A stretch of DNA of 64,000 nucleotides from Citrobacter sp. MGH106 (GCF_001037495.1 NZ_KQ089822.1:1984001-2048000), one strand, 5' to 3'. Counted from the stretch's first letter, positions 28,619-38,999 are shown. The notes: a model not told the origin generated them from the letters alone. Translations and numbers: made by a program.

Positions 28619-29179
28619 CTACTGATAAATCGTGGTAAAGGTCAACGTACCGTTAAAAATTCCTGTTTTAACCGTCGTTGACGAGGATGCTGGCCGTAAA
28701 ACTAATGTTAAAGGGAGTTTTGCGTTAGTGCGTTCAGTACTGCTCCAGGTTATTTTTTCATTATTATTAGGATCAAGTGGAATTGCAGTGTTTAAATCGC
28801 TGGTACGATACAACACGGCAGCAACGCCCACCTCCCCACCTTTTAATTCGGTAGAGTATCCACTCCATGAAGCACTGGCCTTGGGTAACGTTTGTATCCA
28901 GTTCAGCGTTTGTTTGACCGTAGAACCTGAGCTAGTGATATAACAGTCGTTATACTGCAAAGAAAAATCTTTCCGCGTATTACTGCCCTGAGCCTCTATC
29001 TGCGACATCGTTAATGCGCCAAAATCAAGAGTCTGATTAACGGTGGTGTTTGAACCCACCGCAATACTGATATTGCAGGTTGTGGTCTGCAAAGTAGCTC
29101 GAAAATTGACGGTCACATAAGAAACCGCTGAAACAAAAGGGCAATTAAGGATTAAACAGGCCAACAGAATATTACGCAT
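28619..29179 (-). CDS. Minor fimbrial subunit
   Basis: The 186-residue product starts MRNILLACLILNCPFVSA, a signal peptide, followed by a pilin domain with the N-terminal Cys in TTTCNISIAVG, a second Cys in YNDCYITSS, and an ending GTLTFTTIYQ. A longer frame reaches 29209, but GGGAG lies six bases before the ATG at 29179, which also clears the usher stop by two bases. Adaptor or tip-fibrillum role inferred from position. Confidence 0.82.
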   Translation of the reverse strand: MRNILLACLILNCPFVSAVSYVTVNFRATLQTTTCNISIAVGSNTTVNQTLDFGALTMSQIEAQGSNTRKDFSLQYNDCYITSSGSTVKQTLNWIQTLPKASASWSGYSTELKGGEVGVAAVLYRTSDLNTAIPLDPNNNEKITWSSTERTNAKLPLTLVLRPASSSTTVKTGIFNGTLTFTTIYQ

Positions 29180-29181
29180 TG

Positions 29182-31761
29182 TTATCTCCCTGACTCTGGC
29201 ATCTGACAAATTAAGCTATCCAGATGAATTGATTTACCGATCATCACCGGAGATGGCGGAATGTGATAATCAACATGACAACGGCTCTGGTTGTCATTTC
29301 CCCAGACCACGTTCAACCGCCCATTGTTTTCAATCCCTCGCAAAAAGGCTCGCCCGGCTTGCCCTATCGCCCCGACCGACTTACCTTGTTCATTCAGTAC
29401 ATCCGCACCCAGCGGGATGAAGCTGTTATCGCTGCGGCGAAGAGTGACAAAGACCGACTGGCCTGCTTCGGTAGCAAAAGTTACTTTCACGACAGCGCCT
29501 TCGCGAGGAACCACGGCAGCGGAGGTGTTTTTCACTTCCACATCGCTGGTCACCGTACTCAGATCGAGCCCCACGGTATTTTCTGCATACGGCGTCAGGC
29601 TGGTAGCGACGGCATAGCCAGCATGGTTGATTTCGCTATAGCCATTGGTAGTTGTAGCCCCGTCAGCTCCTTTAGCTTCAATCAAGGCAATGGCGGATTG
29701 GGTATCGACATTACCCGGTAACAGCGTTAAGCCGCCGCTGTGTAGCAACAACCCGCCATTATTATTTAGGGAATATTGCTGGTTGTGGTTTTTATCGACA
29801 CTGGCAGAGAGGCTGGTGGTTCCTCGGGTTCCGTTGTAGGTGGAGTAGCCACTCACAGAATAGGTATCGTCGCTCCCGTTACTCTGGTTACCCATAGTAC
29901 TGAGGCTGTAGTTCCATTTATTGTCTTTACTGTTTCCGCTGGCGGTGCTGGTAAAACCATTACTGTCGCTGAAATCGCTGTTCACGCCCATGCTCAAATT
30001 GGAAAAGAGCGGTTGCTGCCTGTCGTTACCGTTGCCGAAAGGAATATTGAAACCAACATACAGGCTATCGTTTTCTTCTCCCCATTCGTCGTAACTGCGC
30101 TGTAACGATACGTTCCAGGATATTGAACCGAAGGTGTTGCTGTAGCCGATGGAGTACTGTGATGTGTTGCCGGTTCCCCCCCAGTAGCTGATCCAGCTAC
30201 CGCTGAGATAGAACGACCCGTAGTCTTCGTTGTTGACGGTCAGAGGTTGGTTGACGTTAACCTGAAACTCATTTTTTGAGTGGAGATAATTGTTGCGATA
30301 CGCATTGTCAGAGCTGAGATCGTTTTCGTCAGCGTAATTGGCAATGCTATTCTGTAATGAGAGTGTATCGTTTAGCGAGAGGTAATCTTTGGTGCTGTAG
30401 CGATACGCGGTTAAGCTGAAGTTCGTATTGGTAGTGTCCAGAACATTGCTGTAAGTCAGCCGATAGCTCTCGCCTTGTAAATCGCCAACATCGTCCAGGG
30501 AGGCTCGGGAATGGATAGCGTCAAAGGCTATCGCCCCTAGCCGGGTATTGAGCGCCATCCCCAGCATACCGGCCTGATAATCACTTTCCATGACCTGAAG
30601 GCCACCATACAGGGTGAAGATGTCACTCAGACCATAATTCCCGTTGCCGGTGATGACCCACGGAGTGTCATTACTGTAATCATTGTCAATGGTACCGGTG
30701 GCGAAATCCCAGTCGACTTCCCCTTTGGTCATCAACTGTGCGACAGACGCGTAAGGTACGGAAAAAAAGCGCTTCGAACCATCGGCTTCTTCAACCGTTA
30801 CATCTAGGTCAGCACCGTTGATTGCCACATAGTAATCTTTCAGCGCAAACGGCCCCGGCGGTACGGTCGTTTCATAGATAATGCGTGATTGCTGGCGCAC
30901 CGTGATTTTGGCATTACTGTTTGCCACGCCATTGATCACCGGAACATAACGACCATCACGGGGATCCATACGTTCATCGTTATAGAGATGAACCCCTTTT
31001 ATGCTCACGCTATCCAGCGCTTCGCTGATCGAGGTAACCTGACCCATTTCCAGCTGCGCCCGAATGGGCGGTAGGTCACGCTGTAAATAGAGATCGTAAT
31101 TATCCCATGAGGCAGTATCGTCGTTAGCCCAGTTCAGTGCGCCGCTGGAACGTAAACGCCAGGCCCCCAGGTTAATGCCGTATCCTAATCCGAGGTAGCC
31201 AGTGTCGGACGTATCACTTTCATTTTCGCTATGATAGCCACTAAAGTTCCAGGTCAGTAACGCTGCTGGTATGCCGGAATCCCAACGCGCAGGGTTCACA
31301 TAACCAACCGGATGGCTCACTAAAAAAAGCTGAGGAACTGTGAGCATCAAGACTTGTGAATTAGGATCGTAACTGATGCTGGAAGACGGGTAGTAGTCAG
31401 CCAGTACATAGCACTGTGCGTCGCCCTCTGTTGCTGCCGGTAGCCGGGAAATATCAATACTGGCCTCTTCCAGAAGCGTTCGCGTTAAACAGGGCGTCGC
31501 ATTTGGCGTGTTATTTTCGATAAATTGAACGGCGGTGGTCTGTTGTGCCTTGCCATTAATCGATACGGAGACGGTATATGTCCCGGCTTTTACCGGGTTG
31601 CCATGCGCGTATTGAGCAACGTTAATCGTCGATTTGTTCCCGGCATTACCGAAAATAAAATCGTCGTTGAATTCAATATAGTTTTCATCAGCAAAAACTG
31701 ACTTACAAAACCCGAACAGGATGAAGGTAGAAGCAGTAATTAGGCGTGTCGAAGTCTGCAT
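29182..31761 (-). CDS. Fimbrial outer-membrane usher
   Basis: The 859-residue protein is a chaperone-usher family usher (FimD type). A signal peptide (residues 1-24, ending VFA) is followed by the N-terminal chaperone-binding domain (YIEFNDDFIFGN), a 24-strand barrel with the plug domain (near VNSNAKITVRQQSRIIYETTVPPGPF), and two C-terminal domains (from ~690). The text has the many Gly, Asn, Ser and Tyr of a barrel protein. It builds the pore through which subunits are added to the growing fimbria. It follows the chaperone gene by 17 bases. Confidence 0.93.
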   Translation of the reverse strand: MQTSTRLITASTFILFGFCKSVFADENYIEFNDDFIFGNAGNKSTINVAQYAHGNPVKAGTYTVSVSINGKAQQTTAVQFIENNTPNATPCLTRTLLEEASIDISRLPAATEGDAQCYVLADYYPSSSISYDPNSQVLMLTVPQLFLVSHPVGYVNPARWDSGIPAALLTWNFSGYHSENESDTSDTGYLGLGYGINLGAWRLRSSGALNWANDDTASWDNYDLYLQRDLPPIRAQLEMGQVTSISEALDSVSIKGVHLYNDERMDPRDGRYVPVINGVANSNAKITVRQQSRIIYETTVPPGPFALKDYYVAINGADLDVTVEEADGSKRFFSVPYASVAQLMTKGEVDWDFATGTIDNDYSNDTPWVITGNGNYGLSDIFTLYGGLQVMESDYQAGMLGMALNTRLGAIAFDAIHSRASLDDVGDLQGESYRLTYSNVLDTTNTNFSLTAYRYSTKDYLSLNDTLSLQNSIANYADENDLSSDNAYRNNYLHSKNEFQVNVNQPLTVNNEDYGSFYLSGSWISYWGGTGNTSQYSIGYSNTFGSISWNVSLQRSYDEWGEENDSLYVGFNIPFGNGNDRQQPLFSNLSMGVNSDFSDSNGFTSTASGNSKDNKWNYSLSTMGNQSNGSDDTYSVSGYSTYNGTRGTTSLSASVDKNHNQQYSLNNNGGLLLHSGGLTLLPGNVDTQSAIALIEAKGADGATTTNGYSEINHAGYAVATSLTPYAENTVGLDLSTVTSDVEVKNTSAAVVPREGAVVKVTFATEAGQSVFVTLRRSDNSFIPLGADVLNEQGKSVGAIGQAGRAFLRGIENNGRLNVVWGNDNQSRCHVDYHIPPSPVMIGKSIHLDSLICQMPESGR

Positions 31762-31778
31762 TAATGCTATCCCTGCGT

Positions 31779-32501
31779 TTACTTTTTGGTGGCTTCCACA
31801 TTGCCGCCGTAGTCATTGACGGCAGTCCATGAAATGGTATCCATCTGAGTTGATGTCAGTGATTTCACCGCATAGCGAGCGCTGGAAAACGGTGCGACCA
31901 TATCAGGTTCAATGTTGTACTTTTTACCCCCGGAGGTGATCGTAGCGCCCACCAGAGAGACAAAATAAGGGGAGTCGTTTTTTGCCGTCGCCCAAACTTG
32001 TTTTTCTTGATTGGCCAGGCTCCATTGCAGGTGTTGAATGGCTTCGGCAGGTGAGCCGGGAAGGGAAATCGGGCGATAAAATACCTTGATGCGTGTTTTA
32101 AGCGCTATCTGCAGTTGATTTGATTTATCTGCATCTTTATTTTTTTTCGGGATCTCAAGCGCGTTAAACCAGTAAACGCTTTCGCGATCGGTCGGTAAAG
32201 GTTGCCCATCCCAGTTTAAACGTACGGTAAGACCCTGTTTCGGATCGACCCGGCTAACAGGAGGGGAGGCAATAAACGGCACATTTAATGCCTGTGGATC
32301 GACGTCTTCATGTCCGTCATCTAACCAGGACTGGATTAATAGCGGCTGTTGCCCCTGATTAACCATTTTGATTAATGCCTCTTTGGCATCTGAAGGGTAG
32401 ATAACCCGGGTGGCATTAATAACAATACTGGCCGTTGATGGAGCGCTAAATGAAATAAATGTTGTAAATATAATTACGGTAAATGTGTTTTTAATCGGCA
32501 T
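31779..32501 (-). CDS. Fimbrial periplasmic chaperone
   Basis: The 240-residue protein is a PapD-like chaperone. After a signal peptide (MPIKNTFTVIIFTTFISF, then SAPSTAS) it has the family segments INATRVIYPSDAKEALIKM, LLIQSWLDDG, a YWFNALEIP strand and a KTRIKVFYRP strand. The positively charged cleft residues of the family fall in TRVIYP and KVFYRP. A frame extends upstream to 32561; I use the ATG at 32501, which begins the signal peptide. It folds subunits and delivers them to the usher. Confidence 0.9.
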   Translation of the reverse strand: MPIKNTFTVIIFTTFISFSAPSTASIVINATRVIYPSDAKEALIKMVNQGQQPLLIQSWLDDGHEDVDPQALNVPFIASPPVSRVDPKQGLTVRLNWDGQPLPTDRESVYWFNALEIPKKNKDADKSNQLQIALKTRIKVFYRPISLPGSPAEAIQHLQWSLANQEKQVWATAKNDSPYFVSLVGATITSGGKKYNIEPDMVAPFSSARYAVKSLTSTQMDTISWTAVNDYGGNVEATKK

Positions 32502-32575
32502 GTTATTTATTTCTGCGTATAGACTCTGTAGCCCCAGTTGAGCGGGAGCTACAGAGAACATATTAAGATAACTAA

Positions 32576-33130
32576 TTAAGGGTAGGTCGTTGTAAACGTT
32601 GTATTCGCTTTAACTGAGCCTATGGTTGGTGTGCCAGTACCTGAATATATATAACCTACTGTATAGTTAAATGCGGCACCATTGGTTGCACTGTAGGTTG
32701 CTTCGGATTGCGGTAATGCGGATTTAAAGTCGATGATGGTATTGGTTGCGGTATCCTGAACCCGGAAACCTGCATCTTTATCGCCAGAAAGGTCGGTGTT
32801 TAACAGTGCCTGAGTGGTGCTGTTATAATTACCGGTCGTTGAGAATTGGCCTTTTACTTTCCCACCGTCGACTACCGATGCAGCGCAATTTTTGACGGTT
32901 ATACCGAAGCTGGCTTTCTGGGCCGGGGTGCTGGTGGCTGCTTTCATAGACGGCACAGTAATATCATCGAGTTTAATCTCTTTGGATGTGCCTGCCCCAT
33001 CAATGCTGACGTCGCAGGTTGATGTTGTAATATTTCCCGCGAAATCAATGTTTGCTAAGTCAGCAGCCTGAGCTTGCGTGGTAATACCTGCAACCAGAAT
33101 GGCTGCAGCACTTAAAAAGCAAAGTTTCAT
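32576..33130 (-). CDS. Major fimbrial subunit
   Basis: The 184-residue protein is a type 1-like pilin. It has a signal peptide ending AQA, the N-terminal strand ADLANIDFAGNITTSTCDVS with the first Cys, the second Cys in VKNCAAS, and the closing strand TTFTTTYP. It is the first gene of the six-gene operon, as usual for a major subunit. The 340 bases upstream are AT-rich and hold its promoter. The intergenic gap to the chaperone (74 bases) may hold a stabilising structure, but I could not identify one. Confidence 0.9.
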   Translation of the reverse strand: MKLCFLSAAAILVAGITTQAQAADLANIDFAGNITTSTCDVSIDGAGTSKEIKLDDITVPSMKAATSTPAQKASFGITVKNCAASVVDGGKVKGQFSTTGNYNSTTQALLNTDLSGDKDAGFRVQDTATNTIIDFKSALPQSEATYSATNGAAFNYTVGYIYSGTGTPTIGSVKANTTFTTTYP

Positions 33131-33470
33131 TTTATTTTCCTTAATGGTGTTTTCCCAAGGGGCGATAATTACATAATGGGTATTAATTGGGGAATGATAT
33201 TTTCTTGTTTAAATTGATTTTGGGATTTTATTTAGGGTGTTTTGCTAATAAGTGTGGTTCAACATTGAGAAAATGTATTGAATCACGGAGTGAGGTAAAT
33301 TTTATCTGTGCTTGCAAGCGCTGTTTTATATTTTTTGAAAAGGTGCTTTATGTAGTAGGTTTTATTATCTATCTAACAGGACTGAATAATGAATTATTGA
33401 TTTTGATATTCATTATAATTATAGATGAAGGGCCAGACCCATGAAAGAATGAGTCTGACGAGGCAGTAGA
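33131..33470. other. AT-rich promoter region of the fimbrial operon
   Basis: About 340 bases, strongly AT-rich, between the pilin gene and the ydcI stop, both on the minus strand. It must hold the fimbrial promoter. I see no invertible-element repeats and no recombinase gene nearby, so phase variation by inversion is not supported. An 85-codon frame (33187-33444) has only a TTG start and is not called. Confidence 0.5.
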
Positions 33471-34394
33471 TTACAGCGGCATAGTTTTGCGAATGGCGTT
33501 AATAAAAGTTTGCGCCGTGCTGGAAAGAGGTGTGTCGATGCGAGTCAGTATGCCGATCGGTTCACCTGCACCCTGGGCTGGAACTGGTAAAGAAACCAGA
33601 GCTGCCTGGCGCAGGTCTTCACGTACTGCGCCGGAAGGTACAAACCATACATAGTCGTAATCAACCGTCAATTGGCGGGACAGTGAAGCTGACAACGTTT
33701 CGATACAGCCAGACGGCATTTTACAACCCTGGCTTTGTAGTAAGGCTTCTGCATGTTGCCTGGGGGCAGTACCTTTTGGTGAGATCACGACTGGCCACTC
33801 CATTACCCGACTCAATGTAATGGTTTCCTGTAATAGCGGATGGTTAGGGCGCACCACCAGTTTCAATGACTCAAGAAATAATAATTCGTAGTTCAGGCCG
33901 CTCATCAATTCTGGGTCGGCCATACGGCCAATACCGAGATCGATTTCCCCTGATTTTAAACCTGCCAGTATCATGGGGTTACTCATTGTGGCAACCTGCA
34001 GTGTGGTCTCCATTTGCTGTTTATGGAACTGACCGATTACGGTGGGCAGAATGCCCAGCGCAGCAGTAGGCAGCGCGCCAATACGGACAACATCATTTTG
34101 CGCTTCTTCTCTTTGGTTTAACGCCTGACCCGCAGTATTGAGCGCATCAAGCACTCTTACCGCATGGGTAAGAAACTGTTCGCCGGGTACCGTTAGCTGC
34201 GCGCCCAGACGACCGCGTTCAAAGAGTCTGGCTCCGGTCAGTTGCTCCAGTTCGTTGAGTGTTTTGGAGAGGGCCGGTTGACTCAGGTTGAGGGTTTCAG
34301 CTGCGCGCCCCAAAGTCCCCTGTTGTGCAACGGCTACAAAAGTATGAAGGTGGCGCAATCGAATGCGCTGATTAAACAGACCATTTTTTTCCAT
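33471..34394 (-). CDS. ydcI: YdcI, LysR-family regulator
   Basis: The 307-residue LysR regulator has an N-terminal helix-turn-helix (GTLGRAAETLNLSQPALSKT, residues ~25-44) and a C-terminal substrate-binding domain. Sequence and neighbours match E. coli/Salmonella YdcI, which has been linked to acid stress and gene regulation; the effector is not clear. A longer frame reaches 34484, but the ATG at 34394 (MEKNGLFNQRIRLRHLH) matches the E. coli start. It is divergent from the pyrophosphatase gene, with a 223-base shared promoter region. Confidence 0.93.
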   Translation of the reverse strand: MEKNGLFNQRIRLRHLHTFVAVAQQGTLGRAAETLNLSQPALSKTLNELEQLTGARLFERGRLGAQLTVPGEQFLTHAVRVLDALNTAGQALNQREEAQNDVVRIGALPTAALGILPTVIGQFHKQQMETTLQVATMSNPMILAGLKSGEIDLGIGRMADPELMSGLNYELLFLESLKLVVRPNHPLLQETITLSRVMEWPVVISPKGTAPRQHAEALLQSQGCKMPSGCIETLSASLSRQLTVDYDYVWFVPSGAVREDLRQAALVSLPVPAQGAGEPIGILTRIDTPLSSTAQTFINAIRKTMPL

Positions 34395-34617
34395 AAGCGA
34401 TGTTAAAAACAGAGTCGTATCGGTGACAAGTGAAGTTGTTTGTTTTTGATAACCTGATAGCAAAATATTATTAACATTTATCATGTTTTAATTACAACTG
34501 ATTTATTTTGCTTATGTTTTGTACAGCAGGCCAGCAATATGGTAGGGCGCGTTACCAGTCGTTATACTTTGCCTGTCATTCGTTTCCACGACATTCCTCA
34601 TCACAAGGCACTGATTA

Positions 34618-35520
34618 ATGATACATGTAATAGGGCACCTTAACCCCGATAGCGATGCAATTTGCACCGCTACAATGACCGCTCGCTGGCTCACTTTACG
34701 CGGTCAGCAGGCAACGGCATGGCGAGCGGGGGAAGCTAACCGTGAAACGCAATTTATTTTTAAGCATGCAGGACTGGCGCTGCCAGAACTGTTGACCTTT
34801 CCTCTGACCGATCAGGATGTCTGGCTGGTCGATTTTACTGAACCCGCGCAGGGGCCAGATTCGCTTCCTGAGAGTAATGTTGTCGGGATCATCGACCATC
34901 ACCGTCTCGGTGGATTAATCACTCGTTTACCGCCGGAAGTCTGGGTGAAGCCCGTAGGCAGTAGCGCGACGCTGTTGTGGCAGTTGATGGCGGATGATGT
35001 ACGTAGTCAACTTTCTCCTGCAGAGGCTATTTTGCTGCTAGGTGCAGTGCTGAGTGACACTGTCACGCTGCGTTCACCAACGACTACGCCCGACGATCGT
35101 CTGGCAGTGGAGGCTCTTACTCATAAGGCGGGGATTGATCTGGAGGCGTTCAGCTGTGATCTGCTGTCTGCCAAAACCAGCGTGGAAGGGATGAGTGCCC
35201 GGCAACTTCTCAATAAAGATATTAAAACGTTCAAAATTCATGGGCATCAGGTCTGTGTGGCGCAACTCGAGCTGTATTCACTAGACCAGGTTGACGCGGT
35301 GCTGGACGAGCTTCGCCAGGAAATGATTCGCTACGCAGAGGAAAATCATGCCGCACTGGTCGTTCTGATGCTGACCGATATTAATCTGGGCGATACCAGT
35401 CTGTGGTTTGCCGGAACCGAACTTTCAGATGTGCCGCAACCCTGCAAGGTGGAAGGGATGTTAAGCCGTAAAAAACAGATGCTACCGTGGCTGGAAAAAC
35501 ACTTAAAACCGCGTCAGTAA
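34618..35520 (+). CDS. Manganese-dependent inorganic pyrophosphatase (family II)
   Basis: The 300-residue protein belongs to the DHH phosphoesterases. It has GHLNPDSDAICTA at residues ~6-18, the Asp in LVDFTEP, the DHH motif in GIIDHHRLGG near 96, and the C-terminal SRKKQ substrate-binding motif near 287 (DHHA2 domain). These are the hallmarks of family II enzymes, which hydrolyse PPi and use Mn or Co; they are not related to the usual E. coli Ppa. E. coli K-12 has no such gene at this position. AAGG lies before the ATG. It is divergent from ydcI, which may regulate it (inferred). Confidence 0.93.
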   Translation: MIHVIGHLNPDSDAICTATMTARWLTLRGQQATAWRAGEANRETQFIFKHAGLALPELLTFPLTDQDVWLVDFTEPAQGPDSLPESNVVGIIDHHRLGGLITRLPPEVWVKPVGSSATLLWQLMADDVRSQLSPAEAILLLGAVLSDTVTLRSPTTTPDDRLAVEALTHKAGIDLEAFSCDLLSAKTSVEGMSARQLLNKDIKTFKIHGHQVCVAQLELYSLDQVDAVLDELRQEMIRYAEENHAALVVLMLTDINLGDTSLWFAGTELSDVPQPCKVEGMLSRKKQMLPWLEKHLKPRQ

Positions 35521-35640
35521 GTTCCGTTAATCGTCGATGTGGGTGGGGAATTTATGCGGGATCACACTTTGTAAATTCTTCCCACCGGACTGACTGGCGT
35601 TCTCTACACTCCAGGTAATATTCACTGGAGGCATGACATT

Positions 35641-36984
35641 ATGGCGAACACCATCACGGCAGATGAGATTCGGGAACAATTTTCGCAGGCAATGTCAGCA
35701 ATGTACCAGCAGGAAGTCCCGCAGTATGGCACGTTGCTGGAACTTGTCGCTGATGTGAATCTGGCTGTTCTGGAAAATAATCCAACGCTACATGAAAAAC
35801 TGGCGAATGCGGATGAGTTAGCGCGACTTAACGTCGAGCGCCATGGCGCTATTCGGGTGGGGACTGCACAGGAACTCTCCACACTGCGGCGAATGTTTGC
35901 CATTATGGGCATGTATCCCGTTAGCTATTACGATCTCTCTCAGGCCGGCGTTCCCGTTCATTCCACAGCGTTTCGCCCCATTGACGACGCATCTCTTTCG
36001 CGCAATCCGTTTCGGGTATTTACTTCATTATTACGGCTCGAATTAATCGAAAATGTAGCGTTGCGTCAAAGGGCTGCAGAGATCCTCGCGAAGCGCGATA
36101 TTTTTACTCGCCGTTGTCACGAACTTCTGGATGAATTTGATGCCCAGGGTGCTTTCACGCCAGCACAGGCACGGGAGTTTGTGCATGAAGCACTGGAAAC
36201 ATTCCGTTGGCATCAGCATGCCACGGTTGACGAAGAGACCTATCACGCGTTGCATAACGAACACCGGCTGATCGCCGACGTGGTGTGTTTCCCCGGTTGC
36301 CACATAAATCACCTGACGCCGCGTACGTTAGATATTGACCGCGTACAATCGATGATGCCGGAATGCGGTATTGAACCGAAAATTCTCATCGAAGGACCTC
36401 CGCGTCGTGATGTGCCCATTTTGCTGCGCCAGACCAGCTTCAAAGCGCTGGAGGAAGCGGTGCTGTTTGCCGGGGAAATGCACGGGACCCACACGGCGCG
36501 CTTTGGTGAGATCGAACAACGTGGCGTAGCGCTGACGCCAAAAGGCAGGCAGTTGTATGACGAACTCCTGAATAAAGCGGGAACGGGGAAAGATAACCTG
36601 ACGCATCAGTTACATCTTCAGGAAGTGTTCAAGGCTTTCCCTGACAGCGAATTTCTACTGCGGCAGCAGGGGCTGGCCTGGTTCCGCTATCGATTAACGC
36701 CATCGGGTGAGGCGCATCGTCAGGCAATTCGACCAGAGGACGATCCTCAGCCACTGATCGAGCGTGGCTGGTTGGTGGCCCAACCCATTACTTACGAGGA
36801 TTTTTTACCGGTCAGCGCTGCGGGAATATTCCAGTCTAATCTGGGCAATGAAACACAAGCGCGTACGCACGGCAACGCCAGTCAGGATGCGTTTGAGAAG
36901 GCGCTTGGTTGCGCAGTTTACGATGAGTTTGCGCTATATCGGGAGGCAGAAGAACGAAGCAAACGGCGGTGTGGTTTGCTCTGA
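35641..36984 (+). CDS. ydcJ: YdcJ, 2-oxoadipate dioxygenase/decarboxylase family (DUF1338)
   Basis: The 447-residue protein is full length for E. coli YdcJ. The DUF1338 family includes HglS of Pseudomonas putida, an iron(II) enzyme that turns 2-oxoadipate into D-2-hydroxyglutarate in lysine breakdown. Conserved family segments are visible in HINHLTPRTLDID near residue 221 and in ARFGEIEQRGVALT near 285, where metal ligands of the family lie. GGAGG lies before the ATG. It follows the pyrophosphatase by 120 bases and precedes opgD, as in E. coli. Confidence 0.9.
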   Translation: MANTITADEIREQFSQAMSAMYQQEVPQYGTLLELVADVNLAVLENNPTLHEKLANADELARLNVERHGAIRVGTAQELSTLRRMFAIMGMYPVSYYDLSQAGVPVHSTAFRPIDDASLSRNPFRVFTSLLRLELIENVALRQRAAEILAKRDIFTRRCHELLDEFDAQGAFTPAQAREFVHEALETFRWHQHATVDEETYHALHNEHRLIADVVCFPGCHINHLTPRTLDIDRVQSMMPECGIEPKILIEGPPRRDVPILLRQTSFKALEEAVLFAGEMHGTHTARFGEIEQRGVALTPKGRQLYDELLNKAGTGKDNLTHQLHLQEVFKAFPDSEFLLRQQGLAWFRYRLTPSGEAHRQAIRPEDDPQPLIERGWLVAQPITYEDFLPVSAAGIFQSNLGNETQARTHGNASQDAFEKALGCAVYDEFALYREAEERSKRRCGLL

Positions 36985-37177
36985 TGGGATTTACACGGGT
37001 TTCAGTCTGTTCTCATCGACATAAAATATTTTCGATTTTGTACAGATAATCGGCGACCAACAATTGGATTATTAATGAATTTTGTCTAGAGTGAGCGGTC
37101 AGAAATCTGCACTCTCTTGCCGCTGATTAAGACCGGCGCGGGACCATTTACACGACCAGAAGGACTCACTTTCAGGC

Positions 37178-38833
37178 ATGAATCGTAGACGATTTATTAA
37201 AGGTTCAATGGCAATGGCCGCCGTGTGCGGAACCAGTGGTATTGCATCACTCTTCTCCCGCGCCGCTTATGCGGCAGAAACTGACATTGCAGACGGAAAA
37301 ACCGTACGTTTCGATTTTTCCGTTCTGCAGTCGATGGCTCATGATTTAGCGCAAAAACCGTGGGGTGGCGCACCGCGTGCATTACCTGACACGCTGGCTA
37401 AACTGACGCCTCAGGCTTACAACAGCATTCAGTATGACGCAGAGCAGTCTCTGTGGAATAACGTTGAAAATCGTCAGCTCGACGCGCAGTTCTTCCATGT
37501 AGGAATGGGCTTCCGTCGCCGTGTACGCATGTTCTCGGTCGATGGCAGTACACATATGGCGCGTGAAATTCACTTCCGCCCTGAGCTGTTCAAATATAAT
37601 GATGCGGGTGTCGATACTAAACAGCTGGAAGGGCAAACTGACCTTGGCTTCGCGGGCTTCCGCGTGTTTAAAGCACCAGAACTGGCCCGTCGTGACGTGG
37701 TCTCTTTCCTGGGCGCCAGCTATTTCCGCGCTGTGGATGACACCTATCAGTACGGTTTGTCGGCGCGCGGTCTGGCGGTCGATACTTATACCGACACCAA
37801 AGAAGAGTTTCCTGACTTCACCGCTTTCTGGTTCGAAACGGTTAAACCGGGAGCAACCTCATTTACCGTTTATGCTCTGCTTGATAGCCCAAGCGTGACC
37901 GGTGCGTTTAAGTTCGTGATCCACTGTGAGAAGACACAGGTGATCATGGATGTGCAGAATCACATCTATGCCCGTAAAGACATCAAGCAACTCGGTATTG
38001 CGCCGATGACCAGTATGTTTAGCTGCGGCAATAATGAACGTCGGATGTGCGACACCATTCACCCACAAATTCATGACTCCGATCGTCTGGCGATGTGGCG
38101 GGGCAATGGCGAGTGGATCTGCCGTCCACTGAATAACCCGCAAAAGTTGCAGTTCAATGCCTACACCGATAACAACCCGAGAGGGTTCGGGCTGCTGCAA
38201 CTTGATCGTGATTTTTCACACTATCAGGACATCATGGGTTGGTACAATAAGCGCCCGAGCCTGTGGGTAGAACCGCGCAACCAGTGGGGTAAGGGCACCA
38301 TTGGACTCATGGAGATCCCGACCACGGGTGAAACGCTGGATAACGTTGTCTGTTTCTGGCAGCCGGATAAATCGATCAAAGCTGGTGACGATCTGGAGTT
38401 CAAATATCGTCTTTACTGGAGTGCTCAACCACCTGTGCGCTCACCGCTGGCGCGCGTACTGGCTACCCGCACCGGTATGGGTGGATTCCCGGAAGGATGG
38501 GCGCCGGGCGAACATTACCCGGAAAAATGGGCGCGTCGTTTTGCCATTGATTTCGTTGGTGGAGATCTGAAAGCCGCTGCACCGAAGGGGATTGAACCGG
38601 TCATTACGCTCTCCAGTGGAGAAGCAAAACAAATTGAGATCCTCTACGTTGAGCCAATTGATGGCTATCGCATTCAGTTTGACTGGTATCCGACATCTGA
38701 CTCAACCGACCCGGTAGACATGCGTATGTTCCTGCGTTGTCAGGGGGATGCTATCAGCGAAACCTGGCTGTATCAGTATTTCCCGCCTGCTGCGGATAAA
38801 CGTCAGTACGTTGACGACCGCGAAATGCGCTAA
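37178..38833 (+). CDS. opgD: OpgD (MdoD), periplasmic osmoregulated glucan processing protein
   Basis: The 551-residue protein has a twin-arginine signal ([17 protein letters not shown], cleaved near AYAAE at 33), so it is exported folded by Tat. The OpgG/OpgD beta-sandwich domain fills the rest. E. coli OpgD shapes the glucose chains of osmoregulated periplasmic glucans, and recent work describes OpgD proteins as beta-1,2-glucanases. Sequence is near identical in style to E. coli OpgD through its whole length. It is monocistronic. Confidence 0.96.
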   Translation: MNRRRFIKGSMAMAAVCGTSGIASLFSRAAYAAETDIADGKTVRFDFSVLQSMAHDLAQKPWGGAPRALPDTLAKLTPQAYNSIQYDAEQSLWNNVENRQLDAQFFHVGMGFRRRVRMFSVDGSTHMAREIHFRPELFKYNDAGVDTKQLEGQTDLGFAGFRVFKAPELARRDVVSFLGASYFRAVDDTYQYGLSARGLAVDTYTDTKEEFPDFTAFWFETVKPGATSFTVYALLDSPSVTGAFKFVIHCEKTQVIMDVQNHIYARKDIKQLGIAPMTSMFSCGNNERRMCDTIHPQIHDSDRLAMWRGNGEWICRPLNNPQKLQFNAYTDNNPRGFGLLQLDRDFSHYQDIMGWYNKRPSLWVEPRNQWGKGTIGLMEIPTTGETLDNVVCFWQPDKSIKAGDDLEFKYRLYWSAQPPVRSPLARVLATRTGMGGFPEGWAPGEHYPEKWARRFAIDFVGGDLKAAAPKGIEPVITLSSGEAKQIEILYVEPIDGYRIQFDWYPTSDSTDPVDMRMFLRCQGDAISETWLYQYFPPAADKRQYVDDREMR

Positions 38834-38999
38834 TTGCGTGCCCAGTGGCTCTCCTGATGGGGAGCCATATCTGTCATCTCTCCCAAAACCGTCTGTTCAC
38901 TATTTACTCGATCCTGTTCTCATTTTTCCCTGGTTTAACCAGGTAAGCTGAGGATGTGTATTTGTTGTACACGTTCTTGACCACTAACAGGGAGAAAGT

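Noticed and set aside
29263-29721. Frames of 100-150 codons on the plus strand opposite the usher
   Set aside because: They overlap several frames of one another and the intact usher gene, and lack ribosome sites.
33187-33444. 85-codon hydrophobic frame upstream of the fimbrial operon
   Set aside because: It starts with TTG, has no proper ribosome site, and sits in AT-rich promoter DNA where chance Phe/Ile-rich frames are expected.
33131-33470. Invertible fim-type switch
   Set aside because: I found no inverted repeats flanking a promoter segment and no FimB/FimE-like recombinase in the window.
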